DNA of 64,000 bases. Source: Myoxocephalus aenaeus. Its lineage: Eukaryota; Chordata; Actinopteri; Perciformes; Cottidae. Under the pieces are notes generated by a model. That model was not told the DNA's origin. It did not search any database and saw only the letters and a list, made by a program, of their open reading frames with translations. The DNA is taken from the NCBI GenBank assembly GCA_038501785.1, contig JBAMJR010000072.1, positions 338,001-402,000 of the forward strand, in the 5' to 3' direction. Shown here one piece after another: positions 24,272 through 36,688 of the stretch. The position numbers were made by a program, and so were the translations under genes. How positions within the stretch are numbered: the first letter of the stretch is position 1; each line of letters starts with the position of its first letter.

Positions 24272-24345
24272 AGTTAATAGAGTTAATTTATTTACAAACC
24301 TCAGAGACCTTACAATCCGGACTGCAAAGGAATTAACCTCATGTA

Positions 24346-24393
<48 letters not shown>
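24272..24393. repeat. Dispersed repeat copy B ending in (CA)n
   Basis: ACCTTACAATCCGGACTGCA plus AAGGAATTAACCTCATGTAT then CA array; near-copy of 20305-20432 in the same orientation, 3.9 kb apart. Confidence 0.7.
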
Positions 24394-24396
<3 letters not shown>

Positions 24397-24405
24397 CTTG
24401 ATTTA

Positions 24406-24411
<6 letters not shown>

Positions 24412-24469
<58 letters not shown>

Positions 24470-24586
24470 GTACATACACCTGCAGTATTGCTGATGTAAC
24501 TGAGGCTGTGTCATAAAAAAATATGTTAGAGAGGATGATATTTGTAGATGTTTATTGATCCATAGGAACAGTGCTGTGTGTGTTTT

Positions 24587-24650
<64 letters not shown>
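24412..24650. repeat. (TA)n and (GT)n microsatellite cluster
   Basis: A TA array at about 24412-24467 is followed by unique sequence and a GT array at about 24593-24650. With the CA array ending at 24393, three dinucleotide arrays lie within 300 bp, and the CA and GT arrays are mutually complementary. Confidence 0.95.
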
Positions 24651-24660
<10 letters not shown>

Positions 24661-25820
24661 GTCTCACACACCCAGACGGACACTCGCTGTGATTATATCA
24701 TAAAGATACTGTCTGAGGGAGAAAAGAAAACTGCTACTACACATATACCATATAATATGATGAGTGCAACTAAGATAAGTCAGGGATGAATTAAACATGG
24801 GGTGACATATTTATTTTAAGGTCACAGTATTACTAAATATATTCACACCGAGATATTAAAGGGCTTGATATGATAGTGAACTAGGCCTCAATAATGAATT
24901 ATGTTCATGATACAAGAACGTGTAAGTAGCTTTCCAACCTGCTTGATATTTTTCCAATGCGTTCATAAACCACATCTCCAAACATTTCCAAGACTAAATA
25001 TGTTTTAATATGCATAATCCATAGCAACTGTTATCTTATGTGCACACATACATGTAACTGGTTAAAGCAACTTGAAAGATAATGAATCTAGTATTAATTA
25101 TACTTTATTTAATTAAAAAAAGAATGAACGTGTGTGTCAAGTACACTGCTTGGCATACAAAAAAATAGCCTCCATTAACCTACTGGCCTTCCTTTCCCCC
25201 TCCTGCTGCCAATCAACCCACACACATGAAACCCACAGTTTATCTGCCTCAGTTCTCCCTCAACTCCTCGCCAGATCGTCAGTTCTCATTCCCGGATGAC
25301 TGCGACAGCCGCTTGGACTTTTTGCATTATTCTTGTCAGTAACCGTGTGCTTTCCCAGCTACAGCCTCTCTGCTCCCCCGGAAATCTGCTGGAGAACCAC
25401 CTCGCCCCCCAACCAGCCACCGGCCCGCAGAGGACGTCAGCACGGACTCTCTTTGGCCTAGAAATAAAGATACTTGTGTATTACGTATGACTACGGATAA
25501 TATTATGAACCCAGACACGGGGGCGTTTGATGTTCCGGCGTGTGTGGGACTTAACAAGTATAAAGCAGAACTAGTGGTTATTTACATGGTGAATGGTGGA
25601 AATAGTAAATGTTTTCACAGACACAGAGATAAGCCCCGCCCCCTTTCCCCAGCCAATTTTTACTGTGTTACCGCAAAGAGTCACATCATACACATGGGCA
25701 CACATGAACATCACCCCATCCCTTCCTCACACACACAGACCTCTGCTCACCCAGATTTATTGTAAATGTCACACACCAACATGATAATGACAGAAATTGA
25801 CTCCAACAGTACTAAGACCA
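24651..25820. other. Unassigned; one possible LTR-like promoterless segment
   Basis: No gene recognised. The 25250-25490 part is C-rich and ends in AGAAATAAAGATACTTGTG, which resembles the R/U5 part of a fish LTR, but no TG...CA boundary with a duplication could be placed. Confidence 0.35.
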
Positions 25821-28112
25821 CAGGCCAGTCCTTTTCAACAATGAACATTGTGTGCACTGTCTCACACACAAACTCTCAGTTCAACCAAGTCCACAAACAA
25901 AAATATAATAATTTACAATAGCGTTTTTCTTTTACTATGCATGTTGCTTAGTGGGACTTCTGGCATTCCTTGCCTTGAACAATCCTCTTCAAATCTGGCT
26001 TGTATTCCGTTGTTGCCACTCGAAGCAATTCTTTCACATGGGTGTCAGTCAGAACAGATCGATGCTTTGATTTCACGTGTTTCAGGGTAGAAAACACAGA
26101 CTCGCAGATGTATGTTGACCCAAACATTGACAGTATCTTAAGCGCAGCCCGTTTGACATTGGTCCCTTCCCTTAAAGCAGGTTTCAGTTGGTCCTCCTCA
26201 CAAAGATCGATCATCTCCAACTCAGCCGCGGCCTCATCTGTGACTAGCGGGGCTTTCAAACAGTCCGTCTCCGCATTAAATGGGTCGTCGAGGAACGTAA
26301 TCTGTGGCCTTTTCAGTTGTAGATCGTGGGACCGGGTCGCAAAGCTTTCGTGCAGGTTTTCAATCAGTGTTGCATATCTGGCTCTTTGCTTATTCAGGGC
26401 GGCGCTGGTGACTTGCCCGCTGGCTTTTAGCAGAGTGGGAAAATGCGTTAAATCTCCCTTTTGAATATGCGCCTTGAACAGCTTCAGTTTGTTGACAAAC
26501 GCAAACACACTTTGCACCAGGTCAGGCAGCATTTTTAACTTACCCTGCAGGGTCAGGTTCAGTCTGTCCAAGTGACACAGCATGTCGACCAAAAAGGCCA
26601 GATCCATAATCCACTCGAGGTCCGCGAGCTCGGGATAGTCCTTGTCCTTCTCTTCCATGAACAGTTTCACGGCATCCAAAAGCTCAAAGAAGCGAGAGAG
26701 TACCTGGCCTTTTGACAGCCAGCTCACAGTGCAGTGCAGGTCACCTGGAAGCCCTTGGTCCAGCTCAGCGATGAGATTCTGAATTGCCTGTGGTTAAGCG
26801 CATGTGTGCGGATGTACGTAGTTGACGATTTCCATCACATGCTTCATGACGTTGTTTAAATTCAATGATTTAGACACGAGTTGCTCCCTGTGGATGATGC
26901 AGTGGAAATTCCAAAACTCGGGAAATGTTTGGTCAGCTTTGCACAGCCCCACAAGCCCGTTCACAGATCCGATCATGGCTGGCACTCCATCCGTGGCTAT
27001 TGCAGTTAGTTTCGGTATGGGCAGATTTACTTTCACAAATGCAGCCATCATTGTTTCTTTCACATCTATGCCACGGGTTCTGTCTTTTAATGGCACAATA
27101 TCAAGGAGTTCTTGTTTGATCACACAATCGTTTGACACAGGCCGTGCAAATATTGCCAACTGAGGCTTGTCTTGTATGTCACAACTGTCATCCAATGCGA
27201 CACTAAAATACTCACATGCTTGAAGGTCAGAGTGCAACTGTGATTCAATAGCCGTGTTAATGTCTGATATTCTGTGTTCAACAGTGTGGAGGGACAGTTG
27301 GACGTCTGATACCATTCGTTTTAGTTTGTGGTTTTCAGTAGACAAGATTTCAACAATGTCACTGAGGCATTTTTTAACGAACTCCCCTTCATTGTATGGC
27401 TTTTTAGCCCGTGCAATGTTCCAAGCCAGTTGATACGATGCAAGCGTGAGTGCTTCGTACATTTTTGGAAAAACTGTATCTGGTTTTCTGCCTGACTTTT
27501 CAAAGTGACCAACTTGTGCTTGCGAAGTTCAGTCCCTTTTTGAAATTCCTGGTCGATGTTAGCATGGAGTGAGCTGTAGTGGCGCTGATGATTTGAAGCT
27601 TTGAAATGCGCTAATGACGCCTGACATATAAGGCAGAATGGCTTGCCATTACGTTCAACAAAAAAATATAAACTCTCCCACTCGTCCTGTGTTCATCTTC
27701 ATATTTTCGTTTTGCTGTGCATTTTTTCCCTGCCATTTTGAGAGCGAACTGGACACAAATTGTTTACTCAAATGATCTTGCCCCTACTGGAAAACTTTGC
27801 GGTATTTTCATCTCCCACACATGTGCATTTTACGAAAATACCGTATTGAACTCAAGCGAAGCGAACACGCACATTATAAAAAACACAAACACTACCTCCA
27901 AGAGACTTACAACTGAATGTACTATTCTGTATATCCCAATTTTTTGGAGGGGTAATCCTGTCCTACCTCTCTGTCTAAAGTATTTGCAAAATTAATAAAA
28001 AGATTTTAAAAGAAAAAAAGAAAAAAAAACACAAACACAAACTTCGATATGAACGTAAGAGCTGCATGAAACCAGGCAAAGCGGCTCGGGAGCCGCGGGT
28101 TGGCCAGGCCTG
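25821..28112 (-). mobile_element. hAT/Charlie element carrying a decayed transposase (approximate limits)
   Basis: On the minus strand the 5' terminus reads CAGGCCTGGCCAACCCGCGG (28112 downward), a typical Charlie-type end. A candidate opposite terminus CAGGCCAGTCC begins at 25821 on the plus strand. The two agree in 9 of 11 positions, but I found no matching 8-bp duplication next to them, so the left limit is uncertain. The interior is the transposase pseudogene below, with an A-rich, non-coding 5' part at 27740-28080. Confidence 0.6.
25948..27700 (-). pseudogene. GTF2IRD2/Charlie-like hAT transposase pseudogene
   Basis: In transcript order the pieces are: KRKYEDEHRT at about 27710; a BED zinc finger with PFCLICQASLAHFKASNHQR and HYSSLH (27510-27660); then YEALTLASYQLAWNIARAKK and VEHRISDINTAIESQL; the RNase-H-like core with FSVALDDSCDIQDKPQLAIF and KLTAIATDGVPAMIGSVNGL; and the hATC dimerisation tail ending SMFGSTYICESVFSTLKHVK, SKHRSVLTDTHVKELLRVA. 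This order and these motifs match the Charlie-type transposase related to GTF2IRD2 and SCAND3-like proteins. At least three or four frame breaks are visible: near the BED finger start, at about 27460, and between 26794 and 26727, where THALNHRQF runs out of frame. The product is not functional. Longest open pieces are 25948-26727 and 26794-27462. Confidence 0.8.
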
Positions 28113-28261
28113 ATCTAGTATCTAATACAATTGGCATTATATAGATCAAAATTAAAAACCAGAGAGAGCCACACGAGGTATTGGGCTTGTTGCCTCGACC
28201 GTGGAAGATGACTGTAAAGGTTTTGGGTTTAATAGAATCAATTAATATATTAAGATTATTC

Positions 28262-28515
28262 TATTCCATTATCCAAACCACTTTTCCAGGTCAAGACAGG
28301 TCGCCAGTCTATCAGGGCACATATAGAGACAGACAATCACACTAATGGGCAATTTTAGAATACACAATTAACCTGAGCTGCATGTCTTTGGACTGTGGGA
28401 GGAAGCCGGGGAACCCAAGCTGCCACGGGGAGAATGTGCAAACTCCACACAGAAGGACCCAGACTGGAGATCCAACCCGGGATCAGTGCTAACCACCACA
28501 CCACCGTGCAGCCCA
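28262..28515 (-). repeat. tRNA-headed SINE / LINE-tail repeat
   Basis: Read on the minus strand it opens GGTGGTGTGGTGGTTAGCAC (A-box-like) with a degenerate B box, continues TTCTGTGTGGAGTTTGCACA and CTTCCTCCCACAGTCCAAAG, and ends GACTGGCGACCTGTCTTGAC plus AAGTGG. This string is one of the most abundant interspersed repeats of fish genomes, shared by SINEs and by 3' ends of non-LTR elements. It is not a functional tRNA. Confidence 0.7.
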
Positions 28516-29836
28516 TATTAAGATTATATTCATTCAAATAGATCATCAAATTATATCTAAGTAATCATAGTTTTAAACACAATCTGAGATTATTACTGTT
28601 CATTCATTTGTCATTCTTTTTCAGTCATACAGTATATTTGGCAAAAAAAATAAAATAATTGACCACCATGTGCCATATGAGCACATCTGGCTTTAATTCT
28701 CCGAAATAAGAAATATGTTTGTGAGTATCAAGCTTTTCACGTCACAGCATTGCTATATGACTGTGTGTGGGCAGCATGTCTTATGTGGGCAGCATGTCTG
28801 GTAACAACACAGCTGTGTCACAGACAGAGTGGATTTCACGTAGCCGATAGCGGAGACACAGAACCAGCAAGTCGCCCCCGGAGCGAGAGAGAACCGAGCC
28901 AATGCTCTGCTCTCGTAATCTCGTCAAGAGACGCAGTCTGGAGCCGTTCCCGTCACTTCATGTGTGAGAGTGACTTTGTGGATTGCAGATTGTTTGCTTC
29001 AGCTTTTTGACGCCCAAGTGACTTTTTTTTCTTTTATTTCAGCTCCGAAGCGGAAAATGCACCGTGGACCATTAGTAGACTGTCATCTGCTCACAGCGTT
29101 GGACAATTTATGTTGTCTGCGTCCTTGTCTCTTCAGCGCTAGAGAGCATCCCTCCATGAAATTACAGGGTTCAGTCTGCGGTTGTTTCTGCAACGTGGAC
29201 TCAGATCTCAGCAGCCATTATGCATGGAGCCCCAAAAGTGGCACAATGTGGTAAAAACGTTAACGGATGCTGTTTGTTAAAAGAATGAATATTTGTCCTT
29301 TGTATTTACTCAAGCTGTCACTACATCCCGACAGTAGTACGTGAGGCAGATCATCATGGATGTCAAAAAGTAAAGCGTTGGAGGCGGAGTCTCGGTCATT
29401 CCTATGAAAGTTGCTCAGTGGCGCATGAAGCAAAAAAGGTTTGACCTCCGAGTATAAATAAATTACATTAATATTACCTGGATAATTAGAAAACATTGTT
29501 TGCATCCATCGGCCCAGAGAGCAAGTAAACTGGCGTCTCCTTTAACCCCGCCTCCCAGCCAAGCCAACTGCAGGGTCTGTCTCGCCCAATGCAACATTCC
29601 CTCTTATTTTAGGCCCAACAAGATTTGTCCCCATAGACTTACATTGGGAGAGTCTGCTGTAACTCAGTAGATATGTTTTTAGGGCGTGAAATCAACTTTC
29701 CAATACGAGCACTCTGAACCATTACGTCCTTTTTATATTCCGCAACTTTCACAGGAATTAACTGGACCCCACCTCCAACTCTGCATCCAGTCCTCTTTAT
29801 CCATCCATGGTTACAACTCAACAGCTTTACGTTAAA
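28516..29836. other. No recognised gene; fragment of a common fish repeat possible
   Basis: The string CCCCATAGACTTACATTGGG near 29630 is familiar from dispersed fish repeats, but I cannot place ends. No coding signal. Confidence 0.4.
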
Positions 29837-29911
29837 TGTGGATAAACTTTGAATGCTCTGAAGAACAAAATAAAGACTTGTGTTCTTCAGAGCATTCAAA
29901 GTTTATCCACA
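29837..29911. repeat. Perfect 31-bp inverted repeat with 13-nt loop
   Basis: Arms 29837-29867 and 29881-29911 are exact reverse complements (left arm starts TGTGGATAAACTTTGAATGC). The 13-nt loop contains AATAAAG. The 75-nt span has the size of a microRNA precursor stem, but a perfectly paired stem is equally expected from a recent inverted duplication or a small MITE. Confidence 0.95.
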
Positions 29912-31387
29912 CAAATCACGTTCATGGCCCTAATGTGCTTGGGTAGAAATTGAAGAACAACATTTTCCCACGTGGGATTATAAGCTTCAACTGCAAATGA
30001 AATACATGTACATCCGTTTTATTTCTTATTAATACGATATCCCATTAGAAAGTGGGCTACATATTGAAATGTTGCAGACATAATCTCATGACTCCATTTT
30101 CCATTACCTGAAGCTTGATTAGATTTAAAGTACCAGTGAAGAGCAGACCTCACCTCATCCATGTGTCTCTCCCTTCTCTCTCAGACCAACAATAGAAAAG
30201 TATTTGATATCCATCCACTGCAATAAAGAATATTATCCAAGTGAATACTGTACAGACAGCTATCCCTCTATCTATCTCTGCACTGAAGTTGGAGTCTATT
30301 CTTTTCTCAATCGCCGCCTTCCATGTGGCTGAACATCTAAACGCTTGTAAGCGGCCAGACATCTGTCTCATGTATTTTTTTAAAATAATTTTCCTTCTCT
30401 CCTTGACGTGTGTTTCCTCTCCTTTAATCCCTTCCTTCCTGCTGTTGAAGGCGGACCTCTTTTAGCTGGACAGCGAATCGATCTGGAGTTGGCGTACGCC
30501 GTCCGTAGCTGTCATGTTTTACAGCAGAGTGATCCAGAAGGCGGTCAAATAATGACCCCGACCTCTGTGCTCCCCGACAGGGGAAACGTGAAACATCAAT
30601 AGCCTCCTTTCAGACACTTTTTTTAAATGAGAAATACCTTTGGATGTCCTTTCTTCTGAAGTGTTCAACAGCGGAAGGGAAGAGGAAAACCATTTATCGG
30701 CGCATCAGAGACGGTAGCCATGGTGACATCTTTTATCTGTATGTTGGTGGAACATTGATCCATCCATGTATCCATTACTCTGAGGATGCTCACATAACGT
30801 CTCCCGCTTCTTATGTTATCAGCCAATGAAATGGTCATGATCAGTTGTTATCGAGATTTGAGGTTTTATGTCTCTACAGAATTCCTCCTGGAGGGGACAG
30901 TCGGTTGTTATTGTCTGTTGGTAAGATCGATCACCGCTTCAGAAGCACTCACATACGCCACATTCTTCAGTTTTTCCAACATTTTATTACAAAAAACATG
31001 GCAGTATTTTCTGATTTGGGGAGTGTAACAAATAAATATCCACAATTTCCTCTGCAGAAACGCTAATCTGTTAAGAAAATGACACAATAATTTGAAACTG
31101 GCTTCATCCAAGTAGTACTGCACATTGTTTAAAATATATATTCTTTCTTTTTTTTCTGCATTTCCAAAGTTTGGATTTTGCATAGAACATAATACAGTAT
31201 ATAATGGAGTGGAAATCAACTGGAAAACACATTCACTTTCTGTGACCTATGTAGAGAACCGTGTGCAGTGTTGAGCAAAAAGTTCCACAGTGAGTTGCAA
31301 ATTGGGTGCGAAGCAGGAAATGTGTTTCGATTTTTGGAAGACTTGAGCGGAAGTTTTGCTCTGAATAAACGCGCTTTATGTGTCATT
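29912..31387. other. No recognised feature
   Basis: About 1.5 kb without gene, RNA or repeat signatures that I can support; frames are short and AT-driven. Confidence 0.45.
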
Positions 31388-31392
31388 GTAGT

Positions 31393-31878
31393 TGTTAGAA
31401 GAAAAACATATTTACTCTTGATTAGTACTGTTTCAATGTTACCTTCAGAATCATTTAGAAGGTTCATTAGTTAGTTGTATTATTAATAAAGCCAGTGACT
31501 TCTGATTGAACTCTCACTCTCATGTTTAAATACTTACACACATCCTCGGCTGGTCATCTGATAGACTCAGGAGACTGAAGTATCAGTAAGTCTTTTGTTT
31601 AGGAACAGTATGGCTTGTAGCCTTGTGACTTTGGCCCTGACCAGCCAAGCTATCGGATGAGAGGCAGTGGCTCATGATGGAGCCATGAAGACGTCATGTG
31701 GCCCTCTGTGTATTGATAAACATATGTATTTAAGAAGGTAGTCCTTTTCTCATTCTTTGAGCAGTCTAGGAAGTACAATCTGTATACCATGTTGTGATTC
31801 TGACTCTGCTCCTTCTTCGAAGAATAAATGTCCTGATCAATGATTTTACCACCAGGTGTCGAGTAAATTGTTCTATCA
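31393..31878 (+). mobile_element. Solo LTR, 486 bp, GTAGT duplication
   Basis: The segment starts TGTTAGAAG and ends GTTCTATCA, so it has TG...CA ends within a short inverted repeat (TGWTAGAAS). GTAGT stands just before (31388-31392) and just after (31879-31883), a 5-bp duplication. A TATA-like TATTTAAG near 31726 and a poly(A) signal AATAAA near 31824 are correctly ordered for a plus-strand LTR (U3-R-U5). No internal retroelement sequence or primer-binding site follows, so recombination between the two LTRs of a once complete element is the simplest origin. The family is not identified. Confidence 0.75.
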
Positions 31879-31883
31879 GTAGT

Positions 31884-32896
31884 GTGTCAGCAATTGACAT
31901 GCTGTGAGTTTAATTTGGATTCAAAAGGAGACATGCAGCAAGTAATCTCGTAAAAACTCAGAAAGACTTAAAAAGCGATGATGGTATCTCTAAACTAATG
32001 ACAAACGGGCCAACATGTTCCTCCATCAGGTGACTGCTCTGAAGTCCCTGTGTGTCGGTGGAGCTCTGACTAAATTGCCGCTGCATTCTCGTCACCTTGA
32101 CTGCAGCACGATATCTTGAAGGCCTGCGTTTCCCCACATTACACCGTGTTGCAACAGAGTCGCTAACCGTGAGAAGAATACGCTTTGTGCAGTGACTTGA
32201 CATTGGCGGACTCGCGACCTGACTGCTCCGTTGTGTGTGTGTGTGTGTTTTATGACCCCTCCATTGAACCAGAACTATGTTCACACGAGGCGTAGCCATT
32301 TATGCTAAGCTCATACCGTTGGGACAGAGGACATTGTCTGCCACGAGAGGAAGTGAGACACGCTCCCATAAAACCGCTCTGCACCAGCGATTAAATACTG
32401 CGGATTGCACCACACGTTGGCTACGTGTTAGTGAATGGTATTCTCTGCGTGGGATCATGAGTGTGTGTGTGTGTGTGAGAGAGATAGTGAGTGTATGTCA
32501 TCACCTAGTCTATCTAATGCTGCAGATGTTCTATAGATACCGACCTGCACAGGTGTGAGTGCGCTCTGTCATGATGACTCCTATATGCCTGAATGGGTGC
32601 CCTTTGCATTTATCTGTCAGGTAGTAAGTACTGTACGTGTGTGTGTGAGAGTGTGAGTGTGTGTGCGCGCGCTATAAGGTGTCAGCTGTGCAAGCAGCCG
32701 TTGAGTCAAACCAGTGTGCAAAATATAACCATCAAACCAATAATACCCAAAAGGCTAAGTTTAAAAAAAATTATATATATATATATATGTAAGAAAAGTC
32801 AGTGGCTTTTTAAAACACGTAAAATAAACTCACTGTACTTTTTTTTTACACATGTAAAATAAACTCCCTCTTCAGTCTTTGAATTCCCTCCATATT
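31884..32896. other. No recognised gene; GT-rich patches
   Basis: Small GT runs at about 32233-32249, 32460-32478 and 32637-32663. No gene or repeat boundary recognised. Confidence 0.45.
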
Positions 32897-33270
32897 GTTT
32901 GAGTTGTAATTTGATCAGCGCTGTGCTGCCCGCTGAGAGCAGCCTGATCTCGGCAGGACTTTTTGAAATTATCCGCTGGCTCCGATTTCTCCGTAGCGGT
33001 TAACCATGAGATATAATTCTGTTTTGAGGGTCTAACCAGCAATCTCTATTAGTTTATTATTTATTCACAGTAACATTCAGTTTGACTGAGGGAAAGGTTA
33101 AGATTCATAACTTAAGATTTTAATTTAACTTTTACTTTGAACTGTAGTTCAAAGTAAAAGTTAAATTACACCGCTGTAGCGGTGTCTTTTTACTTTTGAC
33201 CTGAAAAATTGCTTGCAATTATATGTGTATCTATATAAATATATAAGTATATATATAACATACATTAAAA
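32897..33270. mobile_element. Truncated copy 3 of the foldback family
   Basis: From CTGCCCGCTGAGAGCAGCCT through GATTTCTCCGTAGCGGTTAA, GTTTGACTGAGGGAAAGG and TTACTTTTGACC to the TA-rich tract, this follows one arm of the 35955-42322 copy. The outer terminal 350 bp are missing and no opposite arm is present. It includes a segment (CTGCCCGC..GATTTCTCC) that copy 1 has lost and copy 2 retains. Confidence 0.7.
33121..33168. repeat. Perfect 21-bp inverted duplication, 6-nt spacer
   Basis: Arms 33121-33141 and 33148-33168 (left TAATTTAACTTTTACTTTGA plus A) are exact reverse complements around CTGTAG. Copies 1 and 2 of the family have only one arm sequence here, so the second arm is a local duplication specific to this copy. 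Confidence 0.9.
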
Positions 33271-33299
33271 ATACATATTAATTAATTGTTAATTACAAT

Positions 33300-33325
33300 T
33301 AATAATTACATATTAATAATATTAC

Positions 33326-33384
<59 letters not shown>

Positions 33385-33440
33385 ATATATATATATATAT
33401 TACATATACATATAAAAAATATATATATACATATTAATTA
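33300..33440. repeat. (TA)n-rich tract
   Basis: Nearly continuous TA/ATACATA dinucleotides with a few interruptions. Confidence 0.9.
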
Positions 33441-35948
33441 ATTGATAAAGCAGGGTATGCTCCAAGGAGATCAATTACAGTAAAAAGGGCTCATATCCCC
33501 TCTTTTCACACTTAATAAAATCAAACTGCACCCCTCCTATGCAATTATTCACAGCCTCACAAAATACTGCATAGTGTCCTCCTTTTTGGTGTTATGGATA
33601 TGGTCACCCTACCTGTAGGAGGCTTATATGAAAATAAACTGGTGGGACAAAGATGGAGCTAATCTGTTGGCCCAATTTAGTAATCAGAGAAGATCCAACA
33701 GCTGCATTAATGAACTAGCAGCCGTAACATGGAAAAGATGCATTTATTTTCTCCACATGAAAATGCAAAACTATACCCAACATTTTTTAACAGCAACCAG
33801 AGAGAATGACGGAAAGCAGCTTTCCAAGGTGCCATATTTTTCTAAAGGAATTTGACAGCTGGAATTAGGAACAGTATAAAGCTGTCCTAATCCCTTTATC
33901 AAGCACACTACTGTTCAATATGAAGGGGTCATTTGCAAAGACAGATGTTCACAAAGTCACATTGTTTCTGTGTGCAATCCACTGACTATCAATTTAACTG
34001 GTGTTAAAAAACAACTTGCATAGAACTCCATATCGAGACTCACACACATTAATTTCTCAGGAGTTCTGGCACACAATCCGCCTTCATGTTTCCTTATTCA
34101 GATTGAAAGACTCGACAAAGTGTTGCTTATAAAGTAGGCCAATCTGTTCTTTCCGTTCTGGTTTGTTCCAATTTTAGAACAAGGTGGGTGGTAAGAGAGA
34201 GTTGACGGAAATTATCAAAAAAAATCTTTTAGCTGTCTGCTACTCAGCAGTTGCCTCAGCTGTGCATTCAGTCAGCAAGTTGATGGCCCCTGAAACACAA
34301 AACTGAACTGAGGTAGTTTTTATGTATGAATATATATAAGTCCTACCCAAGTATTAATTAACAGTTATGTGTTAATTAGCAGTTTGTACACTCATAATCA
34401 AAATTATATAGTAGTAAACCAGTCAAATCTAGCGTTCACTATGTATTTTGGATTGCATGACGCAGCCGGCAGGGTCATAAGCATCAAGCAGATGTCCTTC
34501 TGAATACACTTTTTTTTGGATATTTTATCAAAACAACCCAACAACGCTTTAATTGATAGTTCCTGGAATGCACAGAAGAAGAAAACATGATTTAGGAAAG
34601 TAAACGTTTACGGTATATCTATACATGAATCTTTTAACGTTTCAACAACACTCTTCTCTGGAGTCACCAAGCGACGAGCACCTTTCACTTGCGAAATGCA
34701 GATCAAAGTGCTTAACTAAATCAAATGTAAAGAGCGGACTATTTAAAAAGACAGGAAAAAGGAAGACAAAAATAACTTTAAAAGGTAAGATTGAACAGAA
34801 CTGTTCTTGCTGCTGAGGCTGAACGTTTGCATTGGAACATAATAGCTGAGATACTGAACACGTTAGGGTTGAAGAAGTACTGAAAGAAGTAAATATGGCA
34901 GTTCAAATGGAAGTGCTGATGGAAGCAGATTCAAACGTAAAAGGTACAACTCCAGTCCAAGTGCAGTTGAAGTGCAGAGATGATAAATGAAGGGCTGAAT
35001 TCTGTTTCTCTACCAAAACATTGCTGCTCAGAGTGCTCCAACGAATGGAAATATATTCACAGATTTTGATAGTAAGAAAAGAGCTGCAGACAGTTTATCA
35101 GCAATCAACGTGGTCGCCAATATCGACCCGGTTATTTTTGGGGGATTGTTCCATTCTCCCAACACTTTCATCACCTCCCCAACTGCAAATGTACAGACTT
35201 GTGTGCATGTGTGATTGATGTCGTCACACTCGTGATTAATTCCGGGGTATGACTTGATAAATTGTGCACATCCTCACCGTTCCACCCCTCTCTCATGTTG
35301 ACCTCTGCAACACGCTGCCGTTAACGACTCCAAATCACGAGTCCATCGGCACGAGTACGCCAATGTCAAGTCACTGCACAAAGCGTATTCTTCTCATGCT
35401 TTTATAACGCCTAAATCACACTCGCTTTCCTGGTTCATTTCCTGAAAAGGTCGGAAAAGGTACGCCACCTCTGAGACAGAGCAGGTGTTTTATCACCGGC
35501 TAAAAGGGAGTGATAGACAGAGGCCCATTTCAGCGGTTTCATTGGTCATGTTTGTGCGAGGGCTTGTCTTTCCAAACGGCAGGTCAGTAGAGAGGAAATT
35601 ATGGTCTCAATTAGTCGTGCTTCCTCTTGGCGACGATTATGAGAATCTGTGTCCCTTTAAGGGGACGTAAAGGCTTCAAAGAGAGATGTGACTTGGGCCG
35701 TGTTTGGAGATTTGAGCGTCTCAGCCCATCCTTCTGATGTCTCTCGGGGGAATTAAAAGATAGTAAAGGTTGATGGGCCTTTCAATAAAGCCCACTGACC
35801 TTAGCATGATGTCGTCACGGCAACAAATTATGAGATAAAACGCTCTTATTATCGGCCCCCTGACATAGATCAGATCAGGTGTTAATGTCAAATCTAGGAC
35901 TTTTATTGTGCAGCAAATAAATCATGGCATAACATTCGATAACTAAGC
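33441..35948. other. No recognised feature
   Basis: About 2.5 kb. I saw no transposon ends, RNA genes or protein motifs. The open frames are under 80 codons and compositionally AT-driven. Confidence 0.45.
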
Positions 35949-36688
35949 CAGTTTTATGACGGCAAACCCCTGCCAAAACTAAAGAGCGCAAATGAGCTCC
36001 ATGAGAGTGTGCAAAACAGCTGCGCGCGTAATTTACTTTGACGAGCGCTTTTACATCACTACGCGAGCAAAGTCCCCGCTCGCGAGAGCAAAACCTGCCT
36101 CTTGAAGTTTGAACCTGCTCGCTCTGGAAGCTTTAACCTGCTCGCTCGCGTGTCGATCTCTACATCTAATTGGTTACAATCCTCGTCTTCGGATTGGCTG
36201 GAATACTTTTCTCACCAGCACACTGGGAACAATGGCGGATGAGAAAACACAACTGAAAGTTGACGTTCTCTTAATACTATCAGAATCAGAATCAGAATCA
36301 GAAACCGTTTATTTGCCAGGAATGTTTTCACACAAACGAGGAATTTTTTGAGGCGGAAGGTGCATACATTGGACATGGACATGGGACGTAAGACGAGACA
36401 AACAACAATCAACAATCAACAATCAACGAAAACAACAGTGCAATTGGTATTAAAATATGTGTAAGATAAGCAAGTGCTTAGTCAACAGATACGTTAATGT
36501 GAATGTACGTTAAAGTGACATGTGTATTTAGGTTAAAGTGTATGTTAAAGTGACGAGTGTTTAAGTATGCGGTGTGCAGAGGAGTGAATGGTAAAGAGAA
36601 ATAAAAATGAAGAAGAGAAAATTAAAATTAAAATTAAGAGTTAAAATTAAAAATTAAAAATTAAAATAGCTGGGGGTGACAGAGACAG

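Noticed and set aside
25250..25490. Solo LTR
   Set aside because: AATAAA and a C-rich stretch are suggestive, but no TG...CA ends with a duplication were found.
25086..28120. ATCTAGTA at 25086-25093 and 28113-28120 as target duplication of the Charlie element
   Set aside because: The left copy is not followed by a CAG-type end; an 8-mer match within 3 kb can occur by chance.
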